In this document: positions 9,273 to 17,893 of the stretch, piece after piece
Layout: each line of letters begins with the position of its first letter
Position numbering within the stretch: the stretch's first letter is position 1
Assembly: GCA_033391075.1 (NCBI GenBank)
Contig: JAWPMV010000001.1
Location: 2,418,001-2,482,000, forward strand
DNA from: Bacteroidia bacterium
Lineage (GTDB): Bacteria; Bacteroidota; Bacteroidia; J057
DNA: 64,000 bases
Reading direction: 5' to 3'
Notes under the pieces: generated by a model
What the model saw: only the letters and a program-made list of their open reading frames with translations
What the model was told of the DNA's origin: nothing
The model's database searches: none
Made by a program: the position numbers and the translations under genes

Positions 9273-10028
9273 ATGTTAACGAAAAGAATCATCCCTTGTC
9301 TGGATATCAAAGACGGACGTACCGTTAAGGGAGTAAATTTTGTCGATATACGAGATGCCGGCGATCCGGTAGAGCTGGGAGCAGCATATGCAAAACAGGG
9401 AGCAGATGAACTATGCTTTCTGGATATAACGGCTACTGTGGAAAAAAGAGATACCCTGGCGGAACTGGTAAAGCGAATAGGCAAGGAAATTGATATTCCT
9501 TTTACAGTAGGTGGAGGAATCAGAAGTGTCGAAGATGTAAATAGATTGCTCTTGGCAGGAGCAGATAAAATCTCGGTAAATTCCGCAGCCGTCCGAAGGC
9601 CAGAATTGGTTGAAGAGTTGGCCAATGAGTTTGGCAGTCAGTGTGTGGTCGTAGCCATAGACACAAATATGTTGGGAGAGGATTGGCATGTTTATACCCA
9701 TGGAGGAAGAAGGGAGACGGAACTGGAAACTGTGGCATGGGCAAAAGAATTAGAGAATCGTGGAGCCGGAGAAATCTTGCTTACTTCTATGCAGGGAGAT
9801 GGAACAAAGGCCGGATTTTCTCTGGATATTACCCGAGCGGTATCAGAATCGGTAAAAATTCCCGTAATTGCATCCGGTGGAGCAGGAACGGAGGCTCATT
9901 TTGTGGAGGCTTTTGAAGAAGGAAAAGCTGATGCAGCATTAGCCGCTAGCATTTTCCATTTCGGCACCATTCCCATTCCCAAACTCAAGAATTACCTTCA
10001 TCAACAAGGAATCAACATTAGACCTTAG
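9273..10028 (+). CDS. hisF: Imidazole glycerol phosphate synthase, cyclase subunit
   Basis: Barrel enzyme of 251 residues that, with HisH, forms imidazole glycerol phosphate and AICAR. The catalytic aspartates are D11 in [10 protein letters not shown] and the one in TSMQGDGTK. Phosphate-binding motifs TVGGGIR and ASGGAG are intact. It is followed after 41 bases by hisIE. Confidence 0.97.
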   Translation: MLTKRIIPCLDIKDGRTVKGVNFVDIRDAGDPVELGAAYAKQGADELCFLDITATVEKRDTLAELVKRIGKEIDIPFTVGGGIRSVEDVNRLLLAGADKISVNSAAVRRPELVEELANEFGSQCVVVAIDTNMLGEDWHVYTHGGRRETELETVAWAKELENRGAGEILLTSMQGDGTKAGFSLDITRAVSESVKIPVIASGGAGTEAHFVEAFEEGKADAALAASIFHFGTIPIPKLKNYLHQQGINIRP

Positions 10029-10069
10029 ATTTCAATAGAGAATACCCTTTCCCAATACGGATAAAGAAA

Positions 10070-10672
10070 ATGAAACTGGACTTTAAAAAAGGCGATGGAC
10101 TCATTCCCGCCATTGTACAAGATGCGCATACGAAAAAGGTATTGATGCTGGGCTATATGAATGAGAAGGCCCTGGATAAAACCAAAAAAGAAGGAAAAGT
10201 TACCTTTTACTCTCGTAGCAAAAAGCGGTTATGGACCAAAGGAGAAAGCTCCGGCAATTTCCTGATGGTAGAAGAAATCAAGATAGATTGTGATAAGGAT
10301 ACCTTGCTCATTCAGGCAAGACCTTTGGGACCGGTTTGTCATACCGGTAGCGATACCTGTTTTAAAGAAAAAAATTCAGCTCCTTTCGCCTTTCTTAAAC
10401 GTTTGGAGAAAACCATTCATAAAAGAAAGATATCTCCGGTAGAAGGCTCACATACTTCTAAGCTTTTTAAAAGAGGTATCAATAAAATTGCCCAGAAGGT
10501 GGGAGAAGAAGCCGTAGAATTAGTGATTGAAGCCAAAGATGATGATGATCATCTCTTTGTCAATGAGGCGGCAGATCTCCTCTATCACATGATGATCCTG
10601 CTCGAAGCCAAGGATATGAGCCTTAAGGATGTCGTCAAAGTTCTGGAAGGGAGAGATAAAGTGACAAAGTAA
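10070..10672 (+). CDS. hisIE: Bifunctional phosphoribosyl-AMP cyclohydrolase / phosphoribosyl-ATP pyrophosphatase
   Basis: Fusion of HisI (about residues 1-105) and HisE (about 110-200) catalysing steps two and three of the pathway. HisI motifs: the Mg-site stretch DCDKD (73-77) and zinc cysteines C90 and C97 in GPVCHTGSDTC. HisE shows KVGEEAVELVIEAK and the acidic helix NEAADLLYH typical of MazG-like pyrophosphatases. It is the last gene of the operon, so the window encodes every enzyme of the pathway. Confidence 0.96.
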   Translation: MKLDFKKGDGLIPAIVQDAHTKKVLMLGYMNEKALDKTKKEGKVTFYSRSKKRLWTKGESSGNFLMVEEIKIDCDKDTLLIQARPLGPVCHTGSDTCFKEKNSAPFAFLKRLEKTIHKRKISPVEGSHTSKLFKRGINKIAQKVGEEAVELVIEAKDDDDHLFVNEAADLLYHMMILLEAKDMSLKDVVKVLEGRDKVTK

Positions 10673-10694
10673 AAAGATTTGCACTTCAGCATTC

Positions 10695-10840
10695 ATGTCA
10701 TCCGAGCGAAGTCGCGTGTACTGAATTTATTCATCACAACTTCAGTTATCAGGTAAATCTGAGGGGAATTAGATCACTCGACTGGGCTCGTGTTGACACA
10801 TATAAAATGGGAGAAAAACACAGTCCAAGTCATTCCGAGC
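10695..10840. repeat. Imperfect inverted repeat of a CATTCCGAGCGAAGTCG-like family
   Basis: ATGTCATCCGAGCGAAGTCG (10695-10714) is mirrored by an imperfect reverse copy at about 10772-10798 (CACTCGACTGGGCTCG core), and a third partial arm, GTCATTCCGAGC, sits at 10829-10840. Sequences of this kind are dispersed intergenic repeats in many Bacteroidota genomes. The surrounding stretch 10673-10896 holds no convincing gene. Confidence 0.5.
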
Positions 10841-10896
10841 ATGGAAAGTGTGAAAGTTTATTAATTGGGCTGAGGAAGCCTGGATTAATTTCGCTT

Positions 10897-11115
10897 CTAA
10901 TCCTTCTTCCATTTCGCAGACCAAAACCAGGCAATAATGGCACTTATAATTCCCATCAAGGGACTGAAAAAGGCTATAGAGAAAGCGATTCCAAAATTGG
11001 TGGCTCCATCGTAATCATAGTTCTCAGGAATCAGAAGCCAGCAAAAGAAATAGGTCCATAAGAAAGGCGACCCCAGCAAGACAATAAGTGTAAAAAGAAT
11101 TCTATCTAGAAACAT
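10897..11115 (-). CDS. Small membrane protein of unknown function
   Basis: A 72-residue protein with two probable membrane segments (about residues 5-30 and 42-65), ending in a charged KWKKD tail. It lies 53 bases downstream of the LptD-like gene on the same strand, so the two could be co-transcribed. I do not recognise the family. Its hydrophobic pattern and lack of any better frame on the other strand favour a real gene, though its short length keeps this moderate. Confidence 0.5.
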   Translation of the reverse strand: MFLDRILFTLIVLLGSPFLWTYFFCWLLIPENYDYDGATNFGIAFSIAFFSPLMGIISAIIAWFWSAKWKKD

Positions 11116-11168
11116 AGGCAGTAAATGCCCGAACCCAGCTTTGATTACGCTAATTTGAAAAGGAGGTT

Positions 11169-13997
11169 CTAGAATCTGTCCTGCCAGAAATTGTTCCGCG
11201 TAAGCTTCAAGTCTCTAAGCGTAGCACTTCTTACTGCTATGGTCAGGTTATAGCTCCTAAGCGGTCCGAAAGGAACCCAGGAGAAAGACATATCCCAGCA
11301 ATGGAGATTCCTGAATACACTCAATCTGGTTTGATTGGCTTTACGATTTACGAGATCATATCCCGTCTGAAACTGAAACTGCCAGTTTGGGGTAAAGGAG
11401 AAACTCCCATTGATGTTGGCTGTAGAGGTCAAACGGCCCGGATCCAATCCCGGTCGAGAATAGGAAAGGTTATAGTTCAATCGCAAACTCCAGGGTATAT
11501 CAAAATCTACATACTGGTAGAGAGTGTTGGCGATTTGCTGAAATTCCTGATCGTCAAAATCCTTGGATTTGGATTTGGTTCCATTTCTCTTTTTGGAAGA
11601 GAGAGAGGTTGACAAACTTACCTGTGCAGCTGTCAGACGCGCCAATTGGCCTGTGCGATTGATCATAAACTCATTGATCCTTCTTGCATTTGGCAGTTCA
11701 AAGGGTGTGTCCGTATTATCAAATCCATAATAATAGGGGTCGAGACGTGCACTGGTAGTTATATTTAGCTTCTTTTCGAAAAGGCTGGTTCTGACTCGGG
11801 CATTTATAGTGGAAAGCTGGAAGCTGTCCGCTGCGAAATTATAGCTACCGCTTAAGCCAATATTGTCAATGAGGTTGCTGCGTATGTACTTGTCTTCCTT
11901 TTCGTCAAAATCATCTTCAAAACTCTCCTTCTTCCTGTACTTCATTTCGATCACACTGGAAAGACTAAAGCTCATGGATTGACTTTCCCCTTTACCCGGA
12001 CCTCTGTAAATCCCATCTTCAAAAATACTATAGGTCTGAAAGGTTGTGGCTGCACTATCTGCTTGAACCGTCCGATAATAGCCAAAGCGATCCTCAGAAA
12101 AGTCTGGTCGATAATTATAGCCTACACTTGGAGAAAAGCGTTGACGAAAAGCTATTTCCCGTTTACTTTTGGTCAACTGATAGATACCATAGAAATTGGT
12201 ACTGGCAGATACAGAGGTCGAATATTCATATCCCTGGGCAAATCCACGCACCTGTCTATCCTCAATTCTATTTTCTGCTTCATTCCAGAATTTCTCCGTT
12301 GTGCTTGTGTACCAGTATCCTATAGAACTAAAGGAAGGAGTAATATTGATGTTTTTGAATAGCTTGATTGTTGTTCCAGAACTCAATCTGTGCTGCATCC
12401 CATTTCGGTAGAAGGAAGAACCGACCCGTCGAGTTGGGATGGTATCTCCGGCAAATACTTCAAAGTAATCGATGCTGTCCTGCCAATTGAACAATAATGT
12501 TCCCAAAAGAGTATCTGGAACGGTCTCCAGAGAGTTTCGGGCATTCATATTATAGGTGATTCCCAAAGTCTTCAACCAGCGGAGATTCTTATTCTTTACA
12601 AATTTAAATGGCGTTTGTCTTTGAACATTGAAAGCCAGCTCGGGTAACTGCATACTCACGGTCTCCTTATTCAAATCCTGCTGATGTCTTAGGCCTACAT
12701 TCAGCGAAAAAGGAAGGTTATTGAAGTTCTTCGAGATGTTGACCGAGGAGTTAAGGTTATTGGTGAAGAAGTCACTTTGATTTTGACTGATCCTTCTTTG
12801 GAAACTGTTGGAACTCGACATATTGACCGAGGAAGAAATCCGGAAGGTCGGGTCAATGGGCTGGTTGTGTGACCAGGTCAATGACCAGGCGGTTGTTCTC
12901 CTGAAATCAGGATCAGTAGGTTCATTGAATCTCTGGACTCCGTATTGAAACCTCAGGTTTCCACTAAACTTGTATTTGATATTGTATTTGGTCGCTACTC
13001 CCAGACGCCATCCGCCTCGTGTATAAATATCTCCATCTACCTGTAAATCAAAATAATCATTCAGGCCGACATAATAGCCGAGATTCCTCAGAAAGAAGCC
13101 TCGATCCTGCGCTTCTCCGTAGGTAGGAAAGATAATTCCATTCTTTCGCCCTTCTGATTCCATGTTAGGAAGGAAGCCAAAAGGAATAACTATCGGGATG
13201 GGGAAATCGCCGACTACCAGATTCAACGGCCCACTGATCAGCTGTTTTTTATCCGGAATCATCTTCAATTTACGAGACTCTATATAATAGTGCGGATGAT
13301 CCAGGTTACAGGTGGTATATTTCCCCTGCGCTCCATGAAAAGTCCCATCCTCATGGTATTTGGCTACCTCAGCCAATACAAATCCTTCCCCTTCGACCAA
13401 TTTGCCATTTTTGATTCGGCCTTTACGGGTGGCAAAATTATAGACAATATCTTTGGCCTGATAGGTTTCTCCTGCTTGCGTGAATTCGGGACGCCCCTCA
13501 TGGGTGCCTCGTATACTATCCTCCTTCCCAAATGCATGCAAAGTCTGATTATCCATGGATATATCCAGGCGTTTAGACTTCAGGTTTATATCCGTATAAT
13601 CCAGGGTTGAATTCTGGTAGAGAAAGAGTTTTTTGCTCTTTACATCAAAAACGATTGAGTCAGAGGCTGTATACTTTACCTGCGCATCGAGGTCGGAAGT
13701 GGCTTTAAGGCTGTCAACAAATTGTTGTTTTTTTGCGTCAGCGGGACTTAAGGTATCTTTTTTGCTAGTATCCTGTACCAGACTGTCTAATCCGGGCAAT
13801 CCTCCGCCATTAATAAAAGAGGGAATAGTAGAATTTGGGGCCGTTGAACTGTTGGTGGTATCTTTTTTTGCAGCAGGATTTACCTGTGCAGATAGTCCTG
13901 AAAGGAAGATGAAGGAAATTGCGAAAAGTGTTATTACTTTTTTTCGAAATTTTTCCTTTCTTGGTATAACAGTCAATATGTAGTAGAAATGCTGCAC
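11169..13997 (-). CDS. LptD/OstA-like outer membrane LPS-assembly protein
   Basis: A 942-residue protein with a signal peptide (hydrophobic segment about residues 21-36 ending LSGLSAQ). It has a low-complexity linker, an OstA-like beta-jellyroll region (about residues 105-260, including the repeated pattern of acidic turns that marks LptA/OstA folds), and a long C-terminal region of alternating strands that ends in a phenylalanine, as beta-barrel outer membrane proteins do. It probably forms the outer membrane translocon for lipopolysaccharide. A -7 promoter element on the same strand 31-38 bases upstream supports the chosen start. Divergent from the amidase gene. Confidence 0.8.
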   Translation of the reverse strand: MQHFYYILTVIPRKEKFRKKVITLFAISFIFLSGLSAQVNPAAKKDTTNSSTAPNSTIPSFINGGGLPGLDSLVQDTSKKDTLSPADAKKQQFVDSLKATSDLDAQVKYTASDSIVFDVKSKKLFLYQNSTLDYTDINLKSKRLDISMDNQTLHAFGKEDSIRGTHEGRPEFTQAGETYQAKDIVYNFATRKGRIKNGKLVEGEGFVLAEVAKYHEDGTFHGAQGKYTTCNLDHPHYYIESRKLKMIPDKKQLISGPLNLVVGDFPIPIVIPFGFLPNMESEGRKNGIIFPTYGEAQDRGFFLRNLGYYVGLNDYFDLQVDGDIYTRGGWRLGVATKYNIKYKFSGNLRFQYGVQRFNEPTDPDFRRTTAWSLTWSHNQPIDPTFRISSSVNMSSSNSFQRRISQNQSDFFTNNLNSSVNISKNFNNLPFSLNVGLRHQQDLNKETVSMQLPELAFNVQRQTPFKFVKNKNLRWLKTLGITYNMNARNSLETVPDTLLGTLLFNWQDSIDYFEVFAGDTIPTRRVGSSFYRNGMQHRLSSGTTIKLFKNINITPSFSSIGYWYTSTTEKFWNEAENRIEDRQVRGFAQGYEYSTSVSASTNFYGIYQLTKSKREIAFRQRFSPSVGYNYRPDFSEDRFGYYRTVQADSAATTFQTYSIFEDGIYRGPGKGESQSMSFSLSSVIEMKYRKKESFEDDFDEKEDKYIRSNLIDNIGLSGSYNFAADSFQLSTINARVRTSLFEKKLNITTSARLDPYYYGFDNTDTPFELPNARRINEFMINRTGQLARLTAAQVSLSTSLSSKKRNGTKSKSKDFDDQEFQQIANTLYQYVDFDIPWSLRLNYNLSYSRPGLDPGRLTSTANINGSFSFTPNWQFQFQTGYDLVNRKANQTRLSVFRNLHCWDMSFSWVPFGPLRSYNLTIAVRSATLRDLKLTRNNFWQDRF

Positions 13998-14027
13998 TAA
14001 TTATTGGCTCTCTTGCTCTTTCGGGTG

Positions 14028-14035
14028 CAAATATA
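14028..14035 (-). promoter_or_regulatory. -7 promoter element of the LptD-like gene
   Basis: Read on the minus strand, TATATTTG at 14035-14028 is a full match to the Bacteroidota -7 element TAnnTTTG, 30 bases before the start codon. No good -33 TTTG is seen at the expected distance. Confidence 0.45.
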
Positions 14036-14120
14036 CAGGAATATCCCTAAGAATTTGTGTCCATTTACATAGTGCTTGACCTGAGTAAAAAGGTTGGTTT
14101 CTAGTTAAAGGTTTTTAGAA

Positions 14121-14948
14121 TTGCGAAGATTACTATTTTTAATTTGCCTGGTTTCCTGTTTGGCTTTGGTTTCTTACTTTCCATTGCCATTCTCATCGGC
14201 TGAGCTTCATCCCGATCTCATAAAGCCTGTGGGGGGAAATATCAAAACCCTTGTCATCGATCCCGGCCACGGTGGGAAAGATCCTGGCGCCGTGGGCAAA
14301 AATCACTATGAAAAAGATTTAGCACTAAAGGTAGCTTTAGAGCTACGTCGTATTGTTCAGGAAAACATGCCTGGAATAAAGGTCGTCATGACTCGTGAGG
14401 ACGATACTTTCATAGAATTACATAGAAGAGGAGAAATTGCAAAAGAAGCCGGAGGCGATTTTTTTGTCAGTATTCATTGTAATGCGCTCGACAATCGCTC
14501 TAAATATGGGACAGAAACCTATGTGCTGGGGGTAAATAACGGCCAGGAAAATTACGAAACCATTATAGCAGAAAATGAATCCATTCTCTTTGAAGAGAAT
14601 TATGGAGATATGTATGGGGGATTTGATCCAACTTCTCCCGAAGGCTTTATCTATTTCAAATTGCTGAAAAACGTATTCCGTTCGGAGTCCGTTCGCATGG
14701 CAGAGAAAATAGAAAAGCAATTCAAGACCCGATTGGGACGGCATAGTCGCGGAGTAAAGCAAGCTCCTTTTGTTGTCCTCTATCAATGCGGTATGCCAGC
14801 GATTCTTTCTGAAATTGGATTTATCTCCAATAGAGAAGAAGAAAAGTACCTGGCATCGGAGGAGGGACAAATTTATATTGCAAGTAGCATCTATCGTGCA
14901 ATCAAAGAGTATAATATGGAATTGGATATTCCAGGGCCAAGGCCTTAG
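14121..14948 (+). CDS. N-acetylmuramoyl-L-alanine amidase (Amidase_3)
   Basis: Zinc amidase that cleaves the bond between muramic acid and the stem peptide, needed for cell separation or wall turnover. It has 275 residues with a TTG start at 14121 that yields a good signal peptide (about residues 2-27). Zinc ligands are H50 in VIDPGHGG, E64 in NHYEKD and the His in SIHCNA; the catalytic Glu is in LSEIGFISN near the C-terminus. No SPOR or LysM domain is present. It stands divergent from the LptD-like gene. Confidence 0.9.
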   Translation: MRRLLFLICLVSCLALVSYFPLPFSSAELHPDLIKPVGGNIKTLVIDPGHGGKDPGAVGKNHYEKDLALKVALELRRIVQENMPGIKVVMTREDDTFIELHRRGEIAKEAGGDFFVSIHCNALDNRSKYGTETYVLGVNNGQENYETIIAENESILFEENYGDMYGGFDPTSPEGFIYFKLLKNVFRSESVRMAEKIEKQFKTRLGRHSRGVKQAPFVVLYQCGMPAILSEIGFISNREEEKYLASEEGQIYIASSIYRAIKEYNMELDIPGPRP

Positions 14949-14963
14949 GGGTAATGAGTTTTA

Positions 14964-15031
14964 GGGTGTTAGAGTATATGTGTGTTAGCGAATCTTGGAA
15001 AATCCCCTAATACTTTAACACACTTACACCC
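14964..15031. repeat. Intergenic inverted repeat with GTGTTAG motifs
   Basis: GGGTGTTAGAG...GTGTGTTAG (14964-14988) faces an imperfect reverse copy, CTAATACTTTAACACACTT...ACACCC (15007-15031), and could form a stem-loop. The same GTGTTAG vocabulary appears at 54483-54589. It lies between the amidase gene and the promoter of the DUF1573 gene and may serve as a terminator for the amidase. Confidence 0.45.
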
Positions 15032-15060
15032 AAACACGTCGAAATTCCCTTCTTATTCCC

Positions 15061-15068
15061 TATATTTG
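15061..15068 (+). promoter_or_regulatory. -7 promoter element of the DUF1573 gene
   Basis: TATATTTG is a full match to the Bacteroidota -7 consensus, 30 bases before the chosen ATG at 15099. This favours the short form of the protein over an upstream in-frame ATG at 14982, which would precede the promoter. No clear -33 TTTG is visible. Confidence 0.45.
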
Positions 15069-15098
15069 TCTTCTGGAATATTCAAGCATAACACAGAT

Positions 15099-16202
15099 AT
15101 GAAAAAAATAATTCTGGCAAGCCTACTGCTTTTTTCTTTAATCGCCTTACAAGCGCAAGAAGGAACAAGTATCAAATTTGAAGAGACAACCCATCAGTTT
15201 GGCAAGATCAAGAAAAACGGTCCGGCTGAACATACCTTTGTCTTTACCAATGTTTCTGAAGAAGCGGTAAAACTTTCTCAGGTTAAAGCATCCTGTGGTT
15301 GTACAACTCCTGCCTGGACCAAGGAAGCAGTAGCTCCGGGTGAAACGGGTGAGATTGCTGTGAAATACAATACAGCCAGAGTTGGACCTTTTACTAAAAC
15401 TGTGACGGTTAGATATGGAGATGGGGCAAAGCCCATCATTTTGTATATAAAAGGAGAAGTCGAAAATACGGAAACTGTACCGGATCGCTATCCTTATAAG
15501 CAGGGATCACTGGCTTTTACCAAATTGGTAGATAATATTGGGACCCTGGATTCTGACAAAAAACATTCTCTGGTTTTTGAGGCAAAAAATATCGGACCTC
15601 AGCCGATCACCTTCAAAGAAAAGGTAGATCAGGAAATGATGATTCAAACCAATATTGCCAAGACTACTTTGAATCCTGGCGAAAGTACTCCTATCAGTGT
15701 AGTGATTGATGGAGGAAAGTTCATAACCTATGGATCTTTCAGTAAAAACATCTACCTCTATACCAATGAGGATCAGGGAGAGAAAAAATTGACGGTCAAT
15801 GGAGTTGTAAATAAAGTGTTCTCAGCAGAAGAACTGGCCCAAATGCCCAATATAGAATTTGAGCGTGTGGCTTATGATGGGGGAGTAGTGATAGAAGGAG
15901 AAAAAGTAGATGTTACCTATCAGTTCACCAATACCGGAAAAAGCGATCTCAAGATACTTTCAGTAAAAGCTTCTTGCGGATGTACGGCTTCTGCGCCTAA
16001 GGATGATATCATCAAACCGGGCATGAGCTCTGAGATCATTGCCAGTTTTAATTCCAAAGGTCGTAAGGGTCCACAGAGTAAAACCATCACGGTTAAAACA
16101 AATGATCCGGATCAACCGACTTTGGTACTCCGTTTGAAGGTAGAAGTTGAGCAGAATCCTTTTCACATGAATGAAGTAGGACCTGCTAACGGAAATAATT
16201 AA
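15099..16202 (+). CDS. Exported DUF1573 double-domain protein
   Basis: A 367-residue protein with a signal peptide (MKKIILASLLLFSLIALQAQ). Two DUF1573 immunoglobulin-like domains, about residues 22-120 and 265-355, each carry the family signature VKASCGCT; the middle segment looks like a degenerate third copy. Such proteins are abundant in Bacteroidota envelopes, with no settled function. I chose ATG 15099 because the signal peptide begins there and a promoter element sits between it and the upstream ATG. Confidence 0.88.
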   Translation: MKKIILASLLLFSLIALQAQEGTSIKFEETTHQFGKIKKNGPAEHTFVFTNVSEEAVKLSQVKASCGCTTPAWTKEAVAPGETGEIAVKYNTARVGPFTKTVTVRYGDGAKPIILYIKGEVENTETVPDRYPYKQGSLAFTKLVDNIGTLDSDKKHSLVFEAKNIGPQPITFKEKVDQEMMIQTNIAKTTLNPGESTPISVVIDGGKFITYGSFSKNIYLYTNEDQGEKKLTVNGVVNKVFSAEELAQMPNIEFERVAYDGGVVIEGEKVDVTYQFTNTGKSDLKILSVKASCGCTASAPKDDIIKPGMSSEIIASFNSKGRKGPQSKTITVKTNDPDQPTLVLRLKVEVEQNPFHMNEVGPANGNN

Positions 16203-16284
16203 GAAATTAAGAATTCGTCCAGAACCTTTGTGTAATTTGGACGTAAATAAAGGGCTTGCAACGGCAAGTTCAGTTTTTTGAAAT

Positions 16285-16654
16285 GGGGACGACACGGCAT
16301 CGACGGGATTGACTCGTTAAGATGTAAGCATGCAGTGGTTCGTAGAGGTACCACTTAAATCCACGTCTGCAATATTTTAATTGGCGAAAGAAATTTTGCG
16401 CTAGCTGCATAGTTAGACTATTCAACTAGATGTTCTGCAGAATATGTTGACTGTACATGTTTTGTAAAGGACACATCATCCTTACAGTTTGCTGCCGGCA
16501 CTCGCCATGATGCCTGCAAAAGATAAAGGTGGCAACCTCCTATCAGAGCGCCCTGTTGCTCGGGTTTCTGACGGGAAAACAATAGAGCAAATAAGCATGT
16601 AGAAAGTCTTATACCAGCTCTCTCCGGACGAGGGTTCGACTCCCTCCGTCTCCA
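16285..16654 (+). ncRNA. ssrA: Transfer-messenger RNA
   Basis: The 5' end GGGGACGACACGGCATCGAC and the 3' end GGTTCGACTCCCTCCGTCTCC are the hallmark tmRNA tRNA-like termini; GGGGACG pairs with CGTCTCC to form the acceptor stem. The tag-coding frame at 16383-16412 reads GERNFALAA followed by TAG (preceded by the alanine supplied by the charged tmRNA), closely matching Bacteroidota tags. The gene ends at the discriminator A (16654), followed by CAT, so the CCA tail is not encoded and must be added by the CCA-adding enzyme. tmRNA rescues stalled ribosomes together with SmpB. Confidence 0.96.
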
Positions 16655-16736
16655 CATAAATATTGATTATTAATGCTTTATGATCATTATTCTGAAGTAA
16701 AACATTAAATAATATTAGTCAAGTATTTAAAGAATA

Positions 16737-16768
16737 ACAGCCCATTTGATTTAATTCGAATGGGCTGT
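16737..16768 (+). terminator. Intrinsic terminator downstream of ssrA
   Basis: ACAGCCCATT (16737-16746) pairs perfectly with AATGGGCTGT (16759-16768), and the stem can extend inwards by about three pairs with one G-T. A T-rich stretch follows (ATTTTT near 16781). It lies 82 bases past the mature tmRNA end and could work in both directions. Confidence 0.6.
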
Positions 16769-16934
16769 ATCTGATTATAGATTTTTATCGATGTTCAAAA
16801 TTTAATTTCCTCTGTCTTAACAATTTTTTAAAAACATACACTAATTGCAATTAATTATTATCCGTATATAGAGTAATAATAAACGCAATATCCATCGCTT
16901 TGGAAAAGGTTATGTTAAGCAGTAACTTTAAATA

Positions 16935-17162
16935 ATGAGACAAATAACCTTAAATATCCCTGATTTTGTAAACTTAGATGATAAGGATATAACCATGATC
17001 CTGGCTTCTAAGCTTTACGAAGGGGGCAAACTTTCACTTGGTCTAGCAGCCGAGTTGGTTGGGATATCGAAAAGAGCATTTGCGGAATTGTTAGGGAAGT
17101 ATGAAGTATCTTTATTCAATTATCCTGCATCTGATTTAAGTAGAGACGTGAAGAATGCTTAA
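16935..17162 (+). CDS. UPF0175-like antitoxin
   Basis: A 75-residue protein with an N-terminal strand (RQITLNIPD) and a helix-turn-helix-like segment (KLSLGLAAELVGISKRAFAELLGKY, about residues 31-56, quoted in outline: LGLAAELVGISKRAF). This matches the UPF0175 family, which is commonly paired with DUF3368 PIN-domain toxins. Its stop overlaps the toxin start by eight bases, as expected for a toxin-antitoxin operon. The antitoxin is intact although the toxin next door is broken. Confidence 0.75.
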   Translation: MRQITLNIPDFVNLDDKDITMILASKLYEGGKLSLGLAAELVGISKRAFAELLGKYEVSLFNYPASDLSRDVKNA

Positions 17163-17609
17163 GATCGTAGTCTCTGATACAAGCTGTTTTATTGCCCTCA
17201 CAAATATTGGAGAACTTTCTATTCTCAAAAAACTTTATACTCGTTTATAGACTACCCAGGATGTCGCTGACGAATTTGGTGAAAAGCTTCCTGATTGGGT
17301 GGAGATTTTATCACCGATTGATAAGCAGAAACAACAACTTTTGGAGTTCCAAATTGACAAAGATAAGCAAGTGCTATTACCTTAGCGTTAGAAATTTCTA
17401 CGGATGCTATAATATTAGATGATTATAAGACTAGAATTGCTGCTGATAAATTAGGCCTTGAAGTAACAGGTGCTTTGGGTATAATCATTAAGTCAAAGAA
17501 TCAGGGAATCATAGATTCAATTAAACCTATACCTGAAAAACTCCAACAGACTGACTTTAGGCTTTCTAATCAGTTAATAGCAGAGGCAATAAGATTAGCT
17601 GGAAAATAA
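17155..17609 (+). pseudogene. Broken DUF3368/PIN-domain toxin
   Basis: Starting at ATG 17155, the frame reads MLKIVVSDTSCFIALTNIGE, the PIN-domain N-terminus with its first acidic residue (D8). It is interrupted by TAG at 17248-17250. The same frame then continues with TTQDVADEFGEKLPDWVEIL to about 17360. There a single-base loss shifts the reading frame to one that continues ITLALEISTDAIILDDYKTR and runs to TAA at 17607-17609. Joined, the pieces give a full-length DUF3368 toxin of about 150 residues including the DD pair. One nonsense change plus one frameshift indicate inactivation. Confidence 0.8.
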
Positions 17610-17893
17610 AGTATTTTTGTCTACCCCTATCGACCCCTCAGTCTCTTCAATAAGTATTTGATTATCAAATTTTTGATTACGGTCTAGAATTGACAATAAA
17701 TTTTTTTAGTCAAATTTTAAAAGATATCAATTTATGCCATTAGTAAATGCAAGATGCTTCACGGTATATTTATTAACTTGACAAAGCTGTATTTTTATCG
17801 GAATACTTCAAATGGGAAGAAATTTGATTTCACCGAGTTTACGCAGTTAAAAAACACCCATTTATACAAACGAAAACCCTTTAGCGAAATAGT
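17610..17893. other. AT-rich intergenic region
   Basis: No coding frame is supported here. It contains a 13-base palindrome, TTTGATTATCAAA (17657-17669), and should hold the promoter of the downstream secreted protein, although no clean TTTG/TAnnTTTG pair is seen. Confidence 0.4.

Noticed and set aside
8696-9625. A 309-codon open frame on the minus strand across hisA and hisF
   Set aside because: It lies wholly opposite two intact, motif-complete his genes and its translation is low-complexity and serine-rich, with no domain features. It is a shadow of their codon use.
14982-15098. Upstream in-frame start extending the DUF1573 protein by 39 residues
   Set aside because: The extension precedes the -7 promoter element and would bury the signal peptide inside the protein.
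16203-16284. Promoter of ssrA
   Set aside because: TTTG motifs are present, but spacing to the TTTTTTG just before the tmRNA 5' end does not fit the TTTG/TAnnTTTG rule, so no site is called.
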